DNA of 64,000 bases from Latrodectus hesperus (GCA_037975125.1 JAJQOW010000212.1:1-64000); one strand, 5' to 3'. Counted from the first letter of the stretch, positions 24,270 through 37,858 are shown. The notes: generated by a model from the sequence alone, not told the origin. Translations and numbers: made by a program.

Positions 24270-26011
24270 TAGAGAAAAATCTTTGATTACCAATTTACTT
24301 ATTCAAACTATACCAATCGTTTTACATATAAGCTGTTCTCAACTGATTGATTCATCTAATTGTGTTGCTATGAAGTACACATCTTTTTTCTATTAAGAAA
24401 TATAACTTGAAATTAAAATTGGAAAAAAAAAAAATAACAACTAAAATATAAAGCGAATAGATGAAACGCCAAACCTGAGATGAAATAAATGTTATGTAAG
24501 CTGTCAGGAAATTTCAGTTTAAAATTTGGAATGAGATGTTGAATTTGCAGATATTAATGGAAACCCGTTCCCCCTCATATAGTTTCACGGTAGAAACTAA
24601 TGCTTTTGACTTTGTATGAATAATTGATACTGATAAAGTTTGTAATTAGGAAGTTCAGACTAATAATGGGAATTTATAGGACGAGACAGTATTTATTTAC
24701 GATTATATATTTACAATCACTAAAATACAAACTTAACTCAAAAGTAAAATATTTTCATCTTTTATTATTAGGTATATAAAATAGGTTAATATAATAATAG
24801 CAACTTTAATGTATTGCTTTAAAATATTTGGTACATTATAAAAAATGTAAGTAACCATAAAGTCTTATTAAGTAGCCCATGAGCTAGTTAATCACAGCTG
24901 CAATCATTAAGTGTGAAACTGAATTTTGGAATAATTTTGTAAGGGTCTTTATTTAATAACTATCTATATTTTCATTCATATTTTTAATGCGTGTGTAAAT
25001 GCGTGAGGCTGTGAAGGAAACAAAATATCAATGATTATAAGATTGATTATTTTTTGTATAATTTAAACATAATTTTATCAAAAATGTTTTATCTGCTAAG
25101 TTATCTTTTTCGAAGGATTTTGCAAAGAATATACAACCTTCTGAAGAAGGAGTTTGCTTATAACTTTTGAAACTAATGTAAGAAACCGAGAAAGAAATTG
25201 CTTAATATTTCACTTTAGATTTTGTTTTTCTGAGTTACAAATAGTTTCAAGTTGATTTGTTGCAAAGACTTTGAGTTTCCGGGCAGCATATTAGTTTTGC
25301 TGTTTGCTTTAAATTTTCATATTTTACTTCTTCTTTCAAACATGCAAAATGCATGTCTAAAACAGCAACCAACAGTTTCAAGATCAGAAAACAATGGAAC
25401 ACAGAGTAATAAAAAGGAAGAGCAAAGTTTTGTTTTGCTTGACATTCAAATGGATATTATCTCACATTTTTTTCATATCGAGATGAATATTAAAATAGGT
25501 TTTCCTTCCGAATTCACACAAATGAGAATCATTGGCATAAAATTTGAAACAAGAAATCAATGAAACTCATTTTCATTTTAGGTTAACCTTTTGAAAGTTT
25601 TTTCCTCTTCGAAGAAAATCAGCAATTTCTTACTTGTTTATAAAGCAATTACAAAATAGCCAACTAAACTTTCATTATTGTATATTGGTAGTCACATTCT
25701 TAAATCATAAACACATTGAAGAAATTATAGATAATGCAAAACTGAACTTACATTATTGAAAGTTGCAAAAAATTAATTTTCTTTACAGCTAAACAATAAT
25801 TTTAAAACAGCTTGACCAGTATCATAATATTTTTAAGCAAATGCAAGTACCACGAAAAGGAAAAAATGTCCATATCTTCTAAAATTACGTGCAACCAAAC
25901 TTCGCTGGATAGATAAAGATGTCGCTCAGAAAGTGTCGTACACATGATCTTTTCTTATATAAATTCTTGTTATTGTTTTGAAACTGAAAATGCAAATTAC
26001 GTATTTTATAT

Positions 26012-26015
<4 letters not shown>

Positions 26016-26047
<32 letters not shown>
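26016..26047. repeat. (GA)n microsatellite
   Basis: Sixteen uninterrupted GA units within family E. The related copy at 19670 has only a short interrupted GA run, and the copy near 29910 has another. Confidence 0.95.
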
Positions 26048-26051
<4 letters not shown>

Positions 26052-26408
26052 TATGTGCAGTACAAACAAATTTAAGTAATTTTTTTATTTCTGTTTGCAA
26101 GTATGAAAATGAATATTTAAAAGAAAAATTTAGAATTATTCTGTCATAATTATGTTCATATCTTACTGCTTTATAGAAGGTGTTCAATCACACAACTAAA
26201 AAAAGGAAGTAAGTCTAGGAAAGGTTTAAGATCAGAGCAAAATTTATTTGATTGATAATATGTCATGCAAAGTGCAAATGGCTGATATTTAGGATTTTTG
26301 TAAAATGTGGATAACAAAATCAGTTCAGTAGACATTGCTGAGCATGACCACCTCTCTGTAGAATCAAAGAGGCTTATCATGCATCTCTTAGGTGTATCCG
26401 ATATGTCC

Positions 26409-26427
26409 TCGCTGGATAGATAAAGAT
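26409..26427 (+). repeat. 19-base templated insertion within family E
   Basis: TCGCTGGATAGATAAAGAT here is identical to 25902-25920, about 500 bases upstream in the same repeat. The related copy at about 20048 has no such insert between ATATGTCCT and AGTATTCC. This looks like a short sequence copied from nearby during break repair. Confidence 0.8.
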
Positions 26428-26760
26428 AAAGTATTCCATGTGTATACCGTATTTTGTCAAAGTTGTTCCGGTTAATACACCTGGCATTTCCAGGCTCTTT
26501 GTTACACTTTTGATTGGCAATGTGTGTAGAGATTGAAAATGTCAGGATGCAATAAAATTTGTTTGACAAAATCTTTGTAAAACGAAGTGCTATGAATAAT
26601 TGATTGTTTTTTATATACAAGAACAGCCAAAATGTGAGTCCAGAAAATGTAAAAGTTAACAAAGCTAGAGAGGGTAGGTTTTAAGATTATTGACATTGGA
26701 CTGTGAAATATTGAGTGATAGATAAGAACAACAAACTTCTACTTTGCTCCTGCTACGAAT

Positions 26761-27479
26761 TGATAGTATTTCGCATATTTTGAGAGAAATTATAAAATGT
26801 TTTCTAAATGAAAAAAAGAGAAAGAATTGAACAAAAGGAAAATCAATACGCTAAGTAATTAAGTGATATTTTCTTATATGTTGTTTAAAATACCATCATT
26901 TAGAGCAAAATATTATTTGCTTTATTGAATTTCACAGGATATGTTTCTTAGAGCGATTCAAATTAAAATTTAAAGTTTTTTCTAACTATTGAATTAGGCA
27001 AGATTTGAATTGTAAAAAAATTACAAAAGTATAGTAAAAATGTATGGAAAGATAAAAAATGGAAAAATTATTATGAATAATTAATCAATAAAAAAGATAG
27101 TTAAAAATAATTCAACTATGGTAAAGATGCCAAAAATATATCTTGATGAATATGCACCTAGTACGTTTAGGGAAAATTGATGAATGTAAAATCAGATTAA
27201 TTTTTCAATTTAACAATTACAATCATAAGCAAATATACAATCTATAAAATAATACAAGAACGTGCAATAAAAATAGCATTTGAGTTTAAGGAATTTGTTT
27301 TTGTTTAAACTGAAGTTACCTGGGTAGGCTAGGTAAATTAATTTTTACAAGAATTTATTAATTATATAAATTATTACTTTTATTTCAATGAAAGAATAAA
27401 TAAACCATTAATAACTATATTGTTTTAACTATATAGTAAAACTATATAGTTAAAACTATATAAGTATATAACTATATAG
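26761..27479. other. AT-rich spacer with palindromic ACTATATAGT cluster
   Basis: The first 300 bases are diverged E-like sequence. At 27416-27484 there is a cluster of self-complementary ACTATATAGT-type units (AACTATATAGTAAAACTATA and repeats). No coding region is seen. Confidence 0.6.
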
Positions 27480-28250
27480 TAAAATTTAAATCCAAAACAA
27501 TGCGGAAATTCTTTTTAAAAAAGTGCAAAAGATCTAGTTCAAAATGAAAAGAAAATATTCCTTCTAAATTATTGCATCATGTAGGCATGTTTTCCAAATA
27601 ATTTAAAATGGCTTGAAACAGAAAATGTATTTCCAGCCCCTAATTCAATGTCTTATCTTTGGAAAATAAGAAAGTATGTTTGAAAAGAACTTTCTTATTT
27701 ATTTTTCTCATATGTTAAAAATTTAATGATACTTATTATAATATGCAACATCAAAGTTATATAAAGGAAAAGATCATATTCCAATATTTTCTCATTTTAA
27801 GGATATACTTATCTAATTAACATATAGATTGAAAATAATGTGACGTACTTTTCTTTTACTGTTGATGCTCTAGGAATCTGGTTCAAAAACGAAACCAAAC
27901 CTCTGCATACTTTTGCACAACACGGTGGTTTGTCCATAACTTTCATGTCTAAAATAACTTTATATGTAAGGAAATTTCTTATTTAAATTTTGGTAGTTTC
28001 CGTAAATTTATATCAATAATACATGTTTTATATTATTAACTTATAAATTAAAAATTTTTTTTTTATATTGGCCATCTGCAAATGCTTTATTGGATATATT
28101 TTCGGAAAATTTCACAACTTATCACCGGACAACTGTTTTGTAGTTATTTTCCTAGGAAATTGCATTTAAACTCCTATAATTCGTGGGAAAAAAACAAAAT
28201 TTTAATAAGAAGTATGCAGAATAATTATGAAAAATAATAAGTAGAGATTT
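27480..28250 (+). repeat. Family F unit, copy (d)
   Basis: It shares with 16860-17640 the start TTTAAATCCAAAA, the GTGCAAAAGAT block, the TAAATTTTGGTAGTTTCCG block (about 27983) and GACAACTGTTTTGTAG near 28130. Confidence 0.7.
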
Positions 28251-30040
28251 GGAAAAAAAATCTTTCATATTACTAATTTACTTATTCAAACAAAACTAAT
28301 GTTTTGACTTTTAAGCTGTTCTCACTTTATTGATTCATATAATTATGTTGTTGTTAAGTACACATCTTATTTCCATTAAGAAATATAATTTAAAATAATT
28401 ATTGGAGGAGAAACTCAAATATAAGGCGAAATGATGAAACGCCAAGCTTGAGATGTCAAAATGATGTTGAGTAAGCTGTCGGGAAATTCCAGTTTAAAAT
28501 TTGGAATGAGATGCTGCCTTTGCAGATATTTATGGAAACCCTTTCCCTCATTTAGTTTCCCTCAAGAAACTAGTGCTCTTGAGTATGTTTGAATAACTGA
28601 TACTGATAAAGTATGTAATTAGGAAGTTCAGATCAGTTAAGGAAATGCATGGGATGAGACAGTATTTATATTAATTTTAATTATATATTAAATATTTATT
28701 TACATTTATATGTTTATTATCACTAAAAGACAAATTTAGCACAAAAATGAAAAATCTTCATTGTTTTATCATTAGCTGTAAAAATTCGCTAGCATAATAG
28801 TAGAATTTTAATGTATTGAATTTAAATATTTGGGTCATTATAAAAAAGGAAAATAAGCATTAAGTCTTATTAAGAAGCTCATAAGCTATTAAATCACTAC
28901 TGCTATTATCAAGTGTGAAATATAGAATTATTGAATATTTTATTAAGGGTTTTTACTTATTAAACAATTAAACTTTGACTTATATTTTTAGCTGTGTGTT
29001 TAAATGTGTGAGGCTGTAAAGGAAACAAAATATCAATGATTATAAGATTGATTATTTTTTGTAAATTAAACATAATTTTTTCAAAAATACTTTATCTACT
29101 GTGTTATTTTTTCGAAAGAATTTGCCAAGAATTTACAATTTGCTGTAGAACGAATTTACTTTTTACTGCTGAAACTAATATAAGGAACCAAGAAAAAAAG
29201 CAATTGCTTGATATTTCATTTCAGATTTCGTTTTTCTGAGTTATTAATAATTTCATTTTGATTTGATGTAAAGAATTTGTGTTCGTGTGCAGAATATTAG
29301 TTGTGCTGTTTGTTTTAGGTTATATTATTTTTTTTTCCTTTTGTGTTTCTAAGCTCTATCTCGCAAAACGTCTGTCTGAAATAACAGATACTTATCAAAG
29401 ATAGCGTAAAACAGATTCTAGTTCAGAAAAAAATGGAACAAAGAGTAATAAAAAGTAACAGCAAAGTTTTGTTTTGTTTTACATTCAAGTGGATATTATC
29501 TCACATTTTTCTCTATCGTGATGAATTGTGAAACAGGATTTTTCTTCCGAAATGAAGACAAGCAAGAGCCATTGGCTTAAAATCTGAAGCAAGAAGCCAA
29601 AGAAAGTCATTTTCATTTTCGTTTAAGACTGAAAATCTTTCGAAAGTTTTTTCCTTCGAAGGAAATCCACAATTTCTTATTTGTATATAAAGCAATTGCA
29701 AGATAACCAACTAAATAGCCTGATCAGTGTTGGAATCTTTTTAAGCAAATGCAAGTACCATGAAAATTAAAAAATAAACCTCAGTTCTTAAACTACGTGC
29801 AACCAAACTTCGCTAGACAGACAAATCGTATGTCTTATACATGATCATTTGTTAAATAAATTTTTGTTAGTGTAAATACAAATTGCGTATTTTATGTGTG
29901 AGTGTGAAACAGAGAGAGAGAGAGAGAGAGAGAGTTAGAAGAGAAAGGGTTAGAGAGAAATGGTTAGAGAACGAGGGTTAGAGAGAAAAAGGGTTAGAGA
30001 GAGAGAGTTATAGAGAGAGTGGGTTAGAGAGAGAGGCTTT
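28251..30040 (+). repeat. Family E repeat, partial plus copy
   Basis: It aligns with 24270-26050, starting at the ACTAATTTACTTATTC block and passing TGAGATGCTGCCTTTGCAG (28505) and GGGATGAGACAGTATTT (28651). It ends in a GA-rich minisatellite. Small frames at 29036-29239 and 29513-29710 have no recognisable product. Confidence 0.7.
29908..30036 (+). repeat. GGGTTAGAGAGA minisatellite with GA microsatellite
   Basis: After a (GA)n run at about 29909-29932 there are at least five irregular units built on GGGTTAGAGAGA (spacing about 15-20 bases) up to 30036. The unit looks like GA-repeat expansion plus the short word GGGTTAG. Confidence 0.9.
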
Positions 30041-30194
30041 ACTATGCGGAACAATCACTTTACATCATTGTTTATTTTTGTTAGAATTGTTGAATATGAA
30101 TATTATAGAATATGCTGGTTTTACTCGATCTAAGGAAACTGTTGATGAACGATCTTTCAGCTGGATGTTGATTGTTTTTGATGATCGTTGAAAT
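30037..30194. other. Spacer before segment C2
   Basis: AT-rich. I see no homology to the stretch preceding C1 and no gene. Confidence 0.4.
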
Positions 30195-31088
30195 ACCCTG
30201 ATAGTTTCATAAAGCAAGCTTTTGATTTTTTTCTCCCTTGAAAAATGTCCTCCATGAGAAACCACTAAATGCAAGAAAATATAATTACCGCAACATATCT
30301 AATTTCCTTCTACATTAATGAAAGGAATTTCAACTCAATAAAAAATAACTAATTAATAAAAAGTTATTTTCATATATTTTAGGAATTATTTGATATCTTT
30401 TCACTTGATATATGCATAAAAATTTACTTAGTGAAGAGGAATGTAGCATTCTTAACAAAGCTAAGACAGCAATAAATATTAATCAAGAGTAAATATCATT
30501 TTTAAACTCATTTTCTTTTAACATGTATCTATACTATTTTCAAGCGGATGTAGATATCAGAAACTAAAATGATTAGTTCCTAAATTCTATATACATTGAA
30601 CTACTGGGAAAACTGACGGCTTGTTAATTTATAAATAAGCTACATGACACGATTTTTAAAATTAATACAATGAAAGTGTATATTAAACACCCAACATAAC
30701 TTATTTTGGAAATATGGCAATTTTTATTCAATAAGAAAATATTAACGTTCATTAACTCAGCCATTTTACATGCGTGAATTAAATTTGCACCGAAGGTAAT
30801 TAACTTTTAATATATTTTCTCATCTGTCTGAAAGTATGAAAGATACAAATAATAGTGAATAAATGATTAAACACCACCATATTTCTAAAACCGTATTATG
30901 GATTTTAAGAAGCAAAGCATCATATAAAATGTCTATTAGATGTTGTTTTGAATTTGTTGAGGATTTCAGATGTATTCAAATAGGCTATGTGAACGAAGAA
31001 TGCAATGTGTTTTGAGAAGCACGTCTTTCGAATTTTAACGTTATCGAATGGAGCTTATTTAAAAGCTGTCCACCATCATTTATTCGTT

Positions 31089-31235
31089 TCAAGAGGTAAA
31101 AACCTATGAAACGGAAGTATGTATATCAGCACGTGCAATTTCAATAGATTCCGAGTAAACAATTTCACAATTATGATTCTTTAAAATGTTCTCAAAAAGC
31201 TCGTAAATACCTGTTGGATTTAAAAATGCCGCTGG
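31089..31235 (-). other. Duplicate of candidate terminal exon (segment C2)
   Basis: The counterpart of 4950-5096. The translation opens PAAFLNPTGIYELFEN and keeps ARADIHTSVS, but TAG replaces the following lysine codon. The upstream bases change from TTCCTTCCAG to TTCGATCAAG, weakening the splice-acceptor reading. The product is unknown. Confidence 0.2.
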
Positions 31236-32567
31236 CTTGATCGAACTTTTACAAATTGAAAAAATTAGTTTTAAAATGTTAATCATAATCTGTTACAGTT
31301 AAGGAATGACAGCAAAATTGTCGACCACTGACATACAAATCTGCATTATATAGCTATCAAAGGGAATATTTCTGACATTTTCTTATATTTTGAGATGAAA
31401 TATTTATAGTATTGGTGGAATGCCTTAATACTATCATTGTCTAGGGAAGGAGATCAAAAATATTATTGGGAGCCAGTAAATAAAATAATGATCCTACAAG
31501 TTTCAATTGATTGCAAAGAACAATTAATTTGAGCAAAAACAAACTTAAAACAACATCAGAATCTCTAAAGTAGGACTTGTACAATTTTTCAGATCGTTCA
31601 GGCAGAAAGACAGTTTTTAAACAAGATGTTGCTAATTATTTGAAATTATATAGTAATGTATGTTCTAAGGCAGAAAAAACGTGATACAGACTTATATACA
31701 TTAACATACATGTATCACATTAAAAATATTTTTACGATTTTAATGTGTAATTTGTATTAAGAAAGGCATTCACTATCTATTTAAAAATATTTGTATAATA
31801 TTTCACTCTAAGAATTTATAATATAATATATTAAATAGTTTAACGCATATAAAACGTTTTGGTAAAAGGGAAAAATTTTCATTGCGATTGTCACAAGAAG
31901 CGTTAAATTCTTTAACGCAAAACTATAATAGAAATACCACAAAACGCAATCAAAGAGAAATTAGGAACAAAATTATCAGCAAATATGCAGAAAAACTGAT
32001 ATTTAAAGCATACATTTTTTTTACTGTAGAAGAAAAGTACAGCTCAATATAAACCAAATTTCCGTAGATAGAATAAACACCTATTAAGAAAAACGACAGC
32101 GAAAAAAACTAAGAAAACATTTTTATAAGAAAATTTCTTACTAAAATTTGGTAGTTATATAAAATTCATAAGAAAATACATGTTTTGTTGCAAAGTCTTG
32201 AGTCCAGTAAATTTTCATATTCGCATCGTAAATTTGTAAAAGCAATTGCAGAATAAAAGATTTGAAACAACTACATAGTAATCTTTATAAGATGTGACAT
32301 TAGTATTAATTTTTTTCTTTGGTGTAACATAGATAAATCACTTAATATAAAATATAAGGACCAAAATGTCTCTTATCCTCCAAAAGGAATATTGTAGAAA
32401 AAAATATTTAATTAAAAATATAAATAAATACAAAATTATTGTACTTTAAAATCAAACATTTAAATGAGAAGAGTAACAATCAATTTTAATATACTCCTAC
32501 TAGTGAAAAATAAAATTATTGGCCTCTTATACAAAACATCTTCGCAAACATTTCCTGCTCGTACTGT

Positions 32568-33388
32568 CTAAATATTTTCTCTAAGTGTGGCGCATAAGAA
32601 TATAGGATGCCCAGAGTCAACATTGAAAAAGTAAAAAATTTGAATCTTTAGAGATACATTTCGAAAACAATCATCTCCACTGGCAAGATTGAATTTTACA
32701 ACCGATCTATGCCTTGGTCTGTAATACAAATTCGGGATAGCAATATTCAAGGACTTACGAGAAATACGATAATAGAGTCCTTCCTGAGCACTTAGTTTGA
32801 TAGATCTTTTAATAAGATGTTTAATATAATATGGAAGGGCATTAGACGAGAAATATTCTGCCTTATGAAAGCACCTTTTAGCGGGAAGTTGGCTTTTTCG
32901 TTTCCTGGAACACATTATTGGTTTGGAACCTACTTGAGCACTATAGTTTTCTCGAATAATGCCAAGTTTCTCAGATTAGGACGACAGTCCAATACGTCCA
33001 GCGTTACGGGATATCTCTCAAAAACAGTAGGCAAGTGAGCAGCTGAGGAATCACTGGGGATAACAATTCCTATGAAATTTTAAAACTGATATGGCAGCTG
33101 AGACAGAGCTGTGTGGATAACAGAATTTCCAAAGTGAAATGCGGCACCTCGAGCAACAAGGATACAGAAAGAGAAAATTTTGGAGAAAATTACGGTACCG
33201 GTTTTTGGACGATTGACAAAAGGGATACATTGGTAAAGATTCAAATCAAAACTAGTTGGGGTAAAAAAGAGTTTAATATTTCCAGAACGAGGAATCTTCG
33301 AATAGAAGGGTCAGTTTTACTTTCAGTTATACTTTTGACCAATGTCAAGATTAATCCAGAACCATTTAAAATTTATTATTTTTTGTAG
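32568..33388. other. Segment C2 core frames, unknown
   Basis: The counterpart of 6429-7246, with minus 115-residue, plus 73-residue and plus 91-residue frames. Differences are limited to a few substitutions and two inserted bases at the last stop. No domain is recognised. Confidence 0.25.
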
Positions 33389-34916
33389 TGGAACAATTAA
33401 ATCGAGTTAGTGCTTTAAATCAAGTGAATCTTTAACTGAGAAAATCTCTCTGCTAAAAGCGCATCAGGGTCTTTATATTTATAGGCTGGTATTGTTTTTA
33501 TTCATTCCAATGCGAAAGCCTCCAAAAACTCTAATGATCTTTTGGAAGAAAATTAAGGCTTTCTCTTAAATTATGGATCTTCAGGGATTATCCTTAATCA
33601 ACATAAGCATGGCGTCAATTAAGAGTTTTTCCTTCTCTTGAAACATTACGTAAGGACTGATTTTTATTTTTTAAATTATCGAGTACATTTTCAATGGTCA
33701 TAACAAGTGATTCATTGAAAAAAATAAGAATGGAAAATATGACCACGCTATAGGTTTCGATATGTCCAGTGCAACTCCATCTTGCTCCACCCTGGTATTT
33801 AAGGACACCGTGTCTCTTCATGGCATGGTTGGACAAGTTCTCTTTATGTGACTTTCATGTTAAATTATTATTAGTATGCGGTTTTTTTACCGGATATTAG
33901 TTCGAATGTAGTCGAGCTCAAGAAGTCCTGTACTCTCCTTCATTCTTCATTTGTGTCAGAATATAACACTTGAGAATGAAGATTAAAATTTTTCTACAAA
34001 AATAGAATATTTTAAGCGATTAACATAGGAGAAGACAAAATGATTACAAGGAGGGAATAGTAATAAAACTTTAATATTTAAAGTTTCACAACTCAATATT
34101 TCTTAATTTAAACTATAAACACACACAGTGTTAGGAAACTTTAATATTTAGATTTTGTGATGTCTCCTTTATAATACGGTATATCTTTGTGAAATACTAG
34201 ATTGGATTCAATTTATATATTTGTAAATAGAAATTAATTTTCTTTTTTAAGTTCTTTCTTCCATACATTAATTAAAATTTAAAAGTATCCACGTATTTTT
34301 ATAAATTTTCTAGAAGCATACTGTAAAGTTTAGACTTACATAATATATTGGTTTTTTGCTTTATTTATATTTCTATAACATTTAATTGATTTCATCCTGG
34401 TAGATCAGACTAGTATGGACTAAAACAAATCTTAATTTTTACATGAAACGCATTAAAACATTGCAATAATTACAATTCGAAAATATAAAGCAAAACAATC
34501 CTCAACTAACAATTACATCATATGCTTCATCTTTTGTGCTAGAGAACTGGTTCCATATGGAACCATTCCTCCGAATAGAAAAGTAAAGAGCATCATTTTT
34601 TTACGGTCATCAATCTTTTAAAATATTTTATATACGAAAATTTCTTATTTAAAATTTGGTAGTTACTTATTAACTTGACAATAAATGCGAAGATTTTCTG
34701 AGAATAATCTTTAATTTCTTTACCATTTGTGTTAAAATAACCAAGCACGGACACCAGAATGCTTAGAGCTGGATTGATTGGCCGGATTGTTCATTTATAA
34801 TTAAGTATATTATTTCTATGAATAACTGTGTGTCTTAACCTCAACATTATCAAACAATTTATAAACTTTAATCAACAAGATAGAACTCCAAGCTTGAGAT
34901 GATTGAATGATGTGGA

Positions 34917-35105
34917 TTTTTTGTTTGTTTGTTTGTGTGTTTGTCGCTCAACGGTCATTTTTTGCACACGAGTGCTAATTAGACCGGAACCTACTGTTTA
35001 AAGTGGATTCAGAACCACAAAAACATCGATGCCCAAGGTGAGATTCAAACCACGAATTTTTGAACAAAAGGCAAGAGCGCTAACCATTCGCCTTCCAAAT
35101 CGGCT
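34917..35105 (-). mobile_element. tRNA-derived SINE, copy in segment C2
   Basis: The same insertion as 8766-8955. On the minus strand the A-box region reads TTGGAAGGCGAATGGTTAGC and the B box is GGTTTGAATCT, with one change from the other copy. The flanking repeats are GAATGATGTGGA (34905-34916) and GAGTGATGTAGA (35106-35117). Identical placement in both C copies shows that it was inserted before segment C was duplicated. Confidence 0.75.
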
Positions 35106-36057
35106 GAGTGATGTAGAATAAGCTATTTTGGGAAATTGTAGTATAAATTTGGATTGAGATGCAGGATTTTCTAGACGTATGAAAGATCATTCATTAAGAA
35201 TGTTTCGCTTAAAATTGCAATGCTGCTGACTACGTATGAATTACCTATATTGATAAGGGTTTAAATTTTGAAGAAGACAAGAAGGCAACACATGGTACAT
35301 ATTTATTTTGGGTAATTTATTAACAGCCATTAAATAAAATTGCAAAAAGTAAAAATATCTTAAAATTAATATAACTTTAGCGCCATGAAAAACGATAATA
35401 ACATATTAATAACTTTAATGTATGGGTTGAAACCTTGGGTGCATTATAATAATATGAATTTTATATTAATTCTTATAAAGAAGCAAATAACGTATTCAAT
35501 CTTAGTTATTTTATGAAGTGCAGAATTTATCTAAATCTTAATTTAGATGATGGTAATTATTACATTATTAAACATTAATTCTTTCACTTCTATTTTAGTT
35601 ATACATCTGTAAATCTGTAAAGGCATCAAAATATTAGTTATTAATACATTTATGTAAATTACGTTTATTTTTATCAATACTCTTTTATATGCTTGGAATA
35701 CTTCTTGAAAAAGCTAATTCATTTTACATTGTGGCCTTAAGTGGTTATATTTGAAATACGACCTTTTAGCACCAATATAAGGAATCACAGAATATCTGAG
35801 TTACGGATAGCATAGTTTGAGTGTTTGTTTGTTTTAAGGACTTTGAATTCGGAGGTAAAACATAATGTTTGTGCACTTTACTTTAAGGTGTTTTCTTTTT
35901 TTGCGATTAGAGTTCCATCATTCAAAATGTTATTTTCAATAGACAAATATTATTACTTATTCTTTTGATTTATATTGTTCTTTTGGAGAATGGATCCAAA
36001 GTTGAGAAACATAAATATTTCTCATATTATAAGAATGAAATAAAACCTAAGTTTATA

Positions 36058-37456
36058 CACTGATGGAAAAAATATCCCAACACCAAGAAATAATTATTGT
36101 AGAGTAATGAAATTTCAGCAATACATTTATGTAGGTAACGTACGTAATTGATTACAATTTTAAAATCACAGGTTAATTTAAGCCCGAGAAGAGCCATTAC
36201 AGAAGTGAAATACAGGTACATTAATAACCGGTGTAACCGCCAGAATTTTGAATGCAAACATGCATGCGTTGAATCATACAGGTGCTGGATGTCCGTTTGT
36301 GGGATGGAGTTCCATGCCTGTTGGACTTGGTCGATCAATACAGAGACGGATAATGTTGGTTGTGTATGACGCTGGAGTTGTCGTCTAATAATGTCTCACA
36401 TACGTGCTCAATTAGAGACAGATCTGGTGATCTGGCAGGCCAAGGCAACATGTCGACACCCTTTAGAGCACGTTGGGTTACAACAGCAGTATGAGGTCGA
36501 GCGTTATCCTCCTGGAAAACACCTCCTGGAATGCTACGCATGAAAGGCAGAACAACAGTTTGAATCACCAGACTGAAGTTTACATTTGCTGTCAGGGTGC
36601 GTGGGATAACCACGAGAGTGCTTCTGGTACCATAAGAAGTTGCTACCCAGACCATAACTTCAGGTGTAAGTCCTATGTGTCTAGGTCACAGACAGGATGG
36701 TTGCAGCCGCTCACCTGGCCTCCTCCTAACCAACACACGGCCATCAATGGCACCAAGGCAGAACCACCTTTCATCAGAAAACACAACAGATCTCCACTTC
36801 GTTCTGCAATGAGCTCTAGCCTGACACCGACGTCGCAAACGGCTGTGATTTGGTGGTTAGTGGAATGCACGCTATAGGACGTCTGGCTCGGAGCTGTCCT
36901 TGAAGTAACCGATTCGTAACAGTTCGTTGTGTCACTGTGGTACAAACTGCTGCTCGAATTTCTGCTGCAGACACAGTACGACTGGCTACGGCCATACACC
37001 GAACACGGCGGTCTTCCCTCTCAGTAGTGCCACGTGGGTCTTGAGACAAAGCCTTCCCTTGACCACTGCTGCCAACATTCATGCACACTTGATTCATTCC
37101 TGCCAAGCTTTTCTGCAATCTCGCGGAAAGAAAATCCACCTGCTCGTTGGCCTATTATACGACTTCATTGTAACTCAATGAGCTGTTGATAATGGCTTCG
37201 TCGTCTTCTTAAAGCTATTGTGGACTAGCATCAACTCACTACATCAAATCTCGACGTTAAACAACGCTCAGAAACGTCACAGCTCGTATTTAAAGCGAAC
37301 GTGATTTGCATCTTCCATGTGTCGCTACTAGCGTCACTCTCAAGCCGAGTTCAAAATTTGAATCGACGTCATTTTTCGGAGGTATGAACACGGCTGCCAA
37401 ATTTCGTTTCTCTAGCACAACTCCTTCTTGGTATTAGGAATTTTTTTCAATCAGAG
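36058..37456 (-). mobile_element. Tc1-like transposon with both ends (copy C2)
   Basis: The left end CACTGATGGAAAAAATATCC and the right end (reverse complement beginning CTCTGATTGAAAAAAATTCC) form imperfect terminal inverted repeats continuing to ACACCAAGAA / ATACCAAGAA. TA duplications lie at 36056-36057 and 37457-37458. The length is about 1.4 kb. This copy supplies the complete boundaries missing from the C1 copy. Confidence 0.9.
36221..37219 (-). pseudogene. Tc1 transposase relic (C2)
   Basis: The start codon is altered (ATA where C1 has ATG). The N-terminal helix-turn-helix is readable: IIGQRAGGFSFREIAEKLG and SSVHECWQQW near 37070-37160. The second catalytic block, DNARPHTAVV, lies near 36475-36505, followed by SPDLSLIEHVCETLL, which retains the third acidic residue lost in C1. 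The C-terminus ends with a stop at 36223-36221. Several frame changes separate these parts, so no full-length protein can be made. Confidence 0.85.
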
Positions 37457-37858
37457 TAGATTGAAAATTTAAGGAATCAGAGACAATTAATGGAATTTCC
37501 CAGCGCGTAAACTTCTGTCTTGAGCTTGGATGCGTATAAAGGGAAAAAAGCCCACGCCTTTTCTTGTAATTCTGTCAGCATAAAATGCATTTTCTCATGA
37601 TAAATGTTTATTTTCTCTTTGTCTGCATCAATAAAGGCTAAATCACAAATTTAATACATTTACATTAATAAACTTTATTGGGGAAGAGTCATGTGTTATA
37701 TCCATACCAATTAGCACATATTTGAATTTAGCATTAAGCGTGAATACGGTGAATCAGATATATGAGTGCTTTTATGCAAAAAATCTTTAAGTAGAAAAGT
37801 GACTAAATAAGCCTTAAATGCTCCTTTTAAGGAGCACACATATTAATTATAATATAAA

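Larger units (their letters stand above)
24270..26760 (+). repeat. Family E repeat, longest plus copy
   Basis: It includes TTGGAATGAGATGTTGAATTTG near 24518, GGACGAGACAGTATTTATTT near 24680 and the AGCCAACTAAACTTTC block near 25660. It aligns with inverted copies at 14290-16075 and 52260-54870 and with plus copies at 28250-30040 and 19310-20590. A plus frame of 103 residues (25252-25563) is not kept in the other copies. Confidence 0.75.

Noticed and set aside
29908..30036. Interstitial telomere repeat
   Set aside because: GGGTTAG recurs but is always joined to GA units, and there is no run of TTAGG or TTAGGG.
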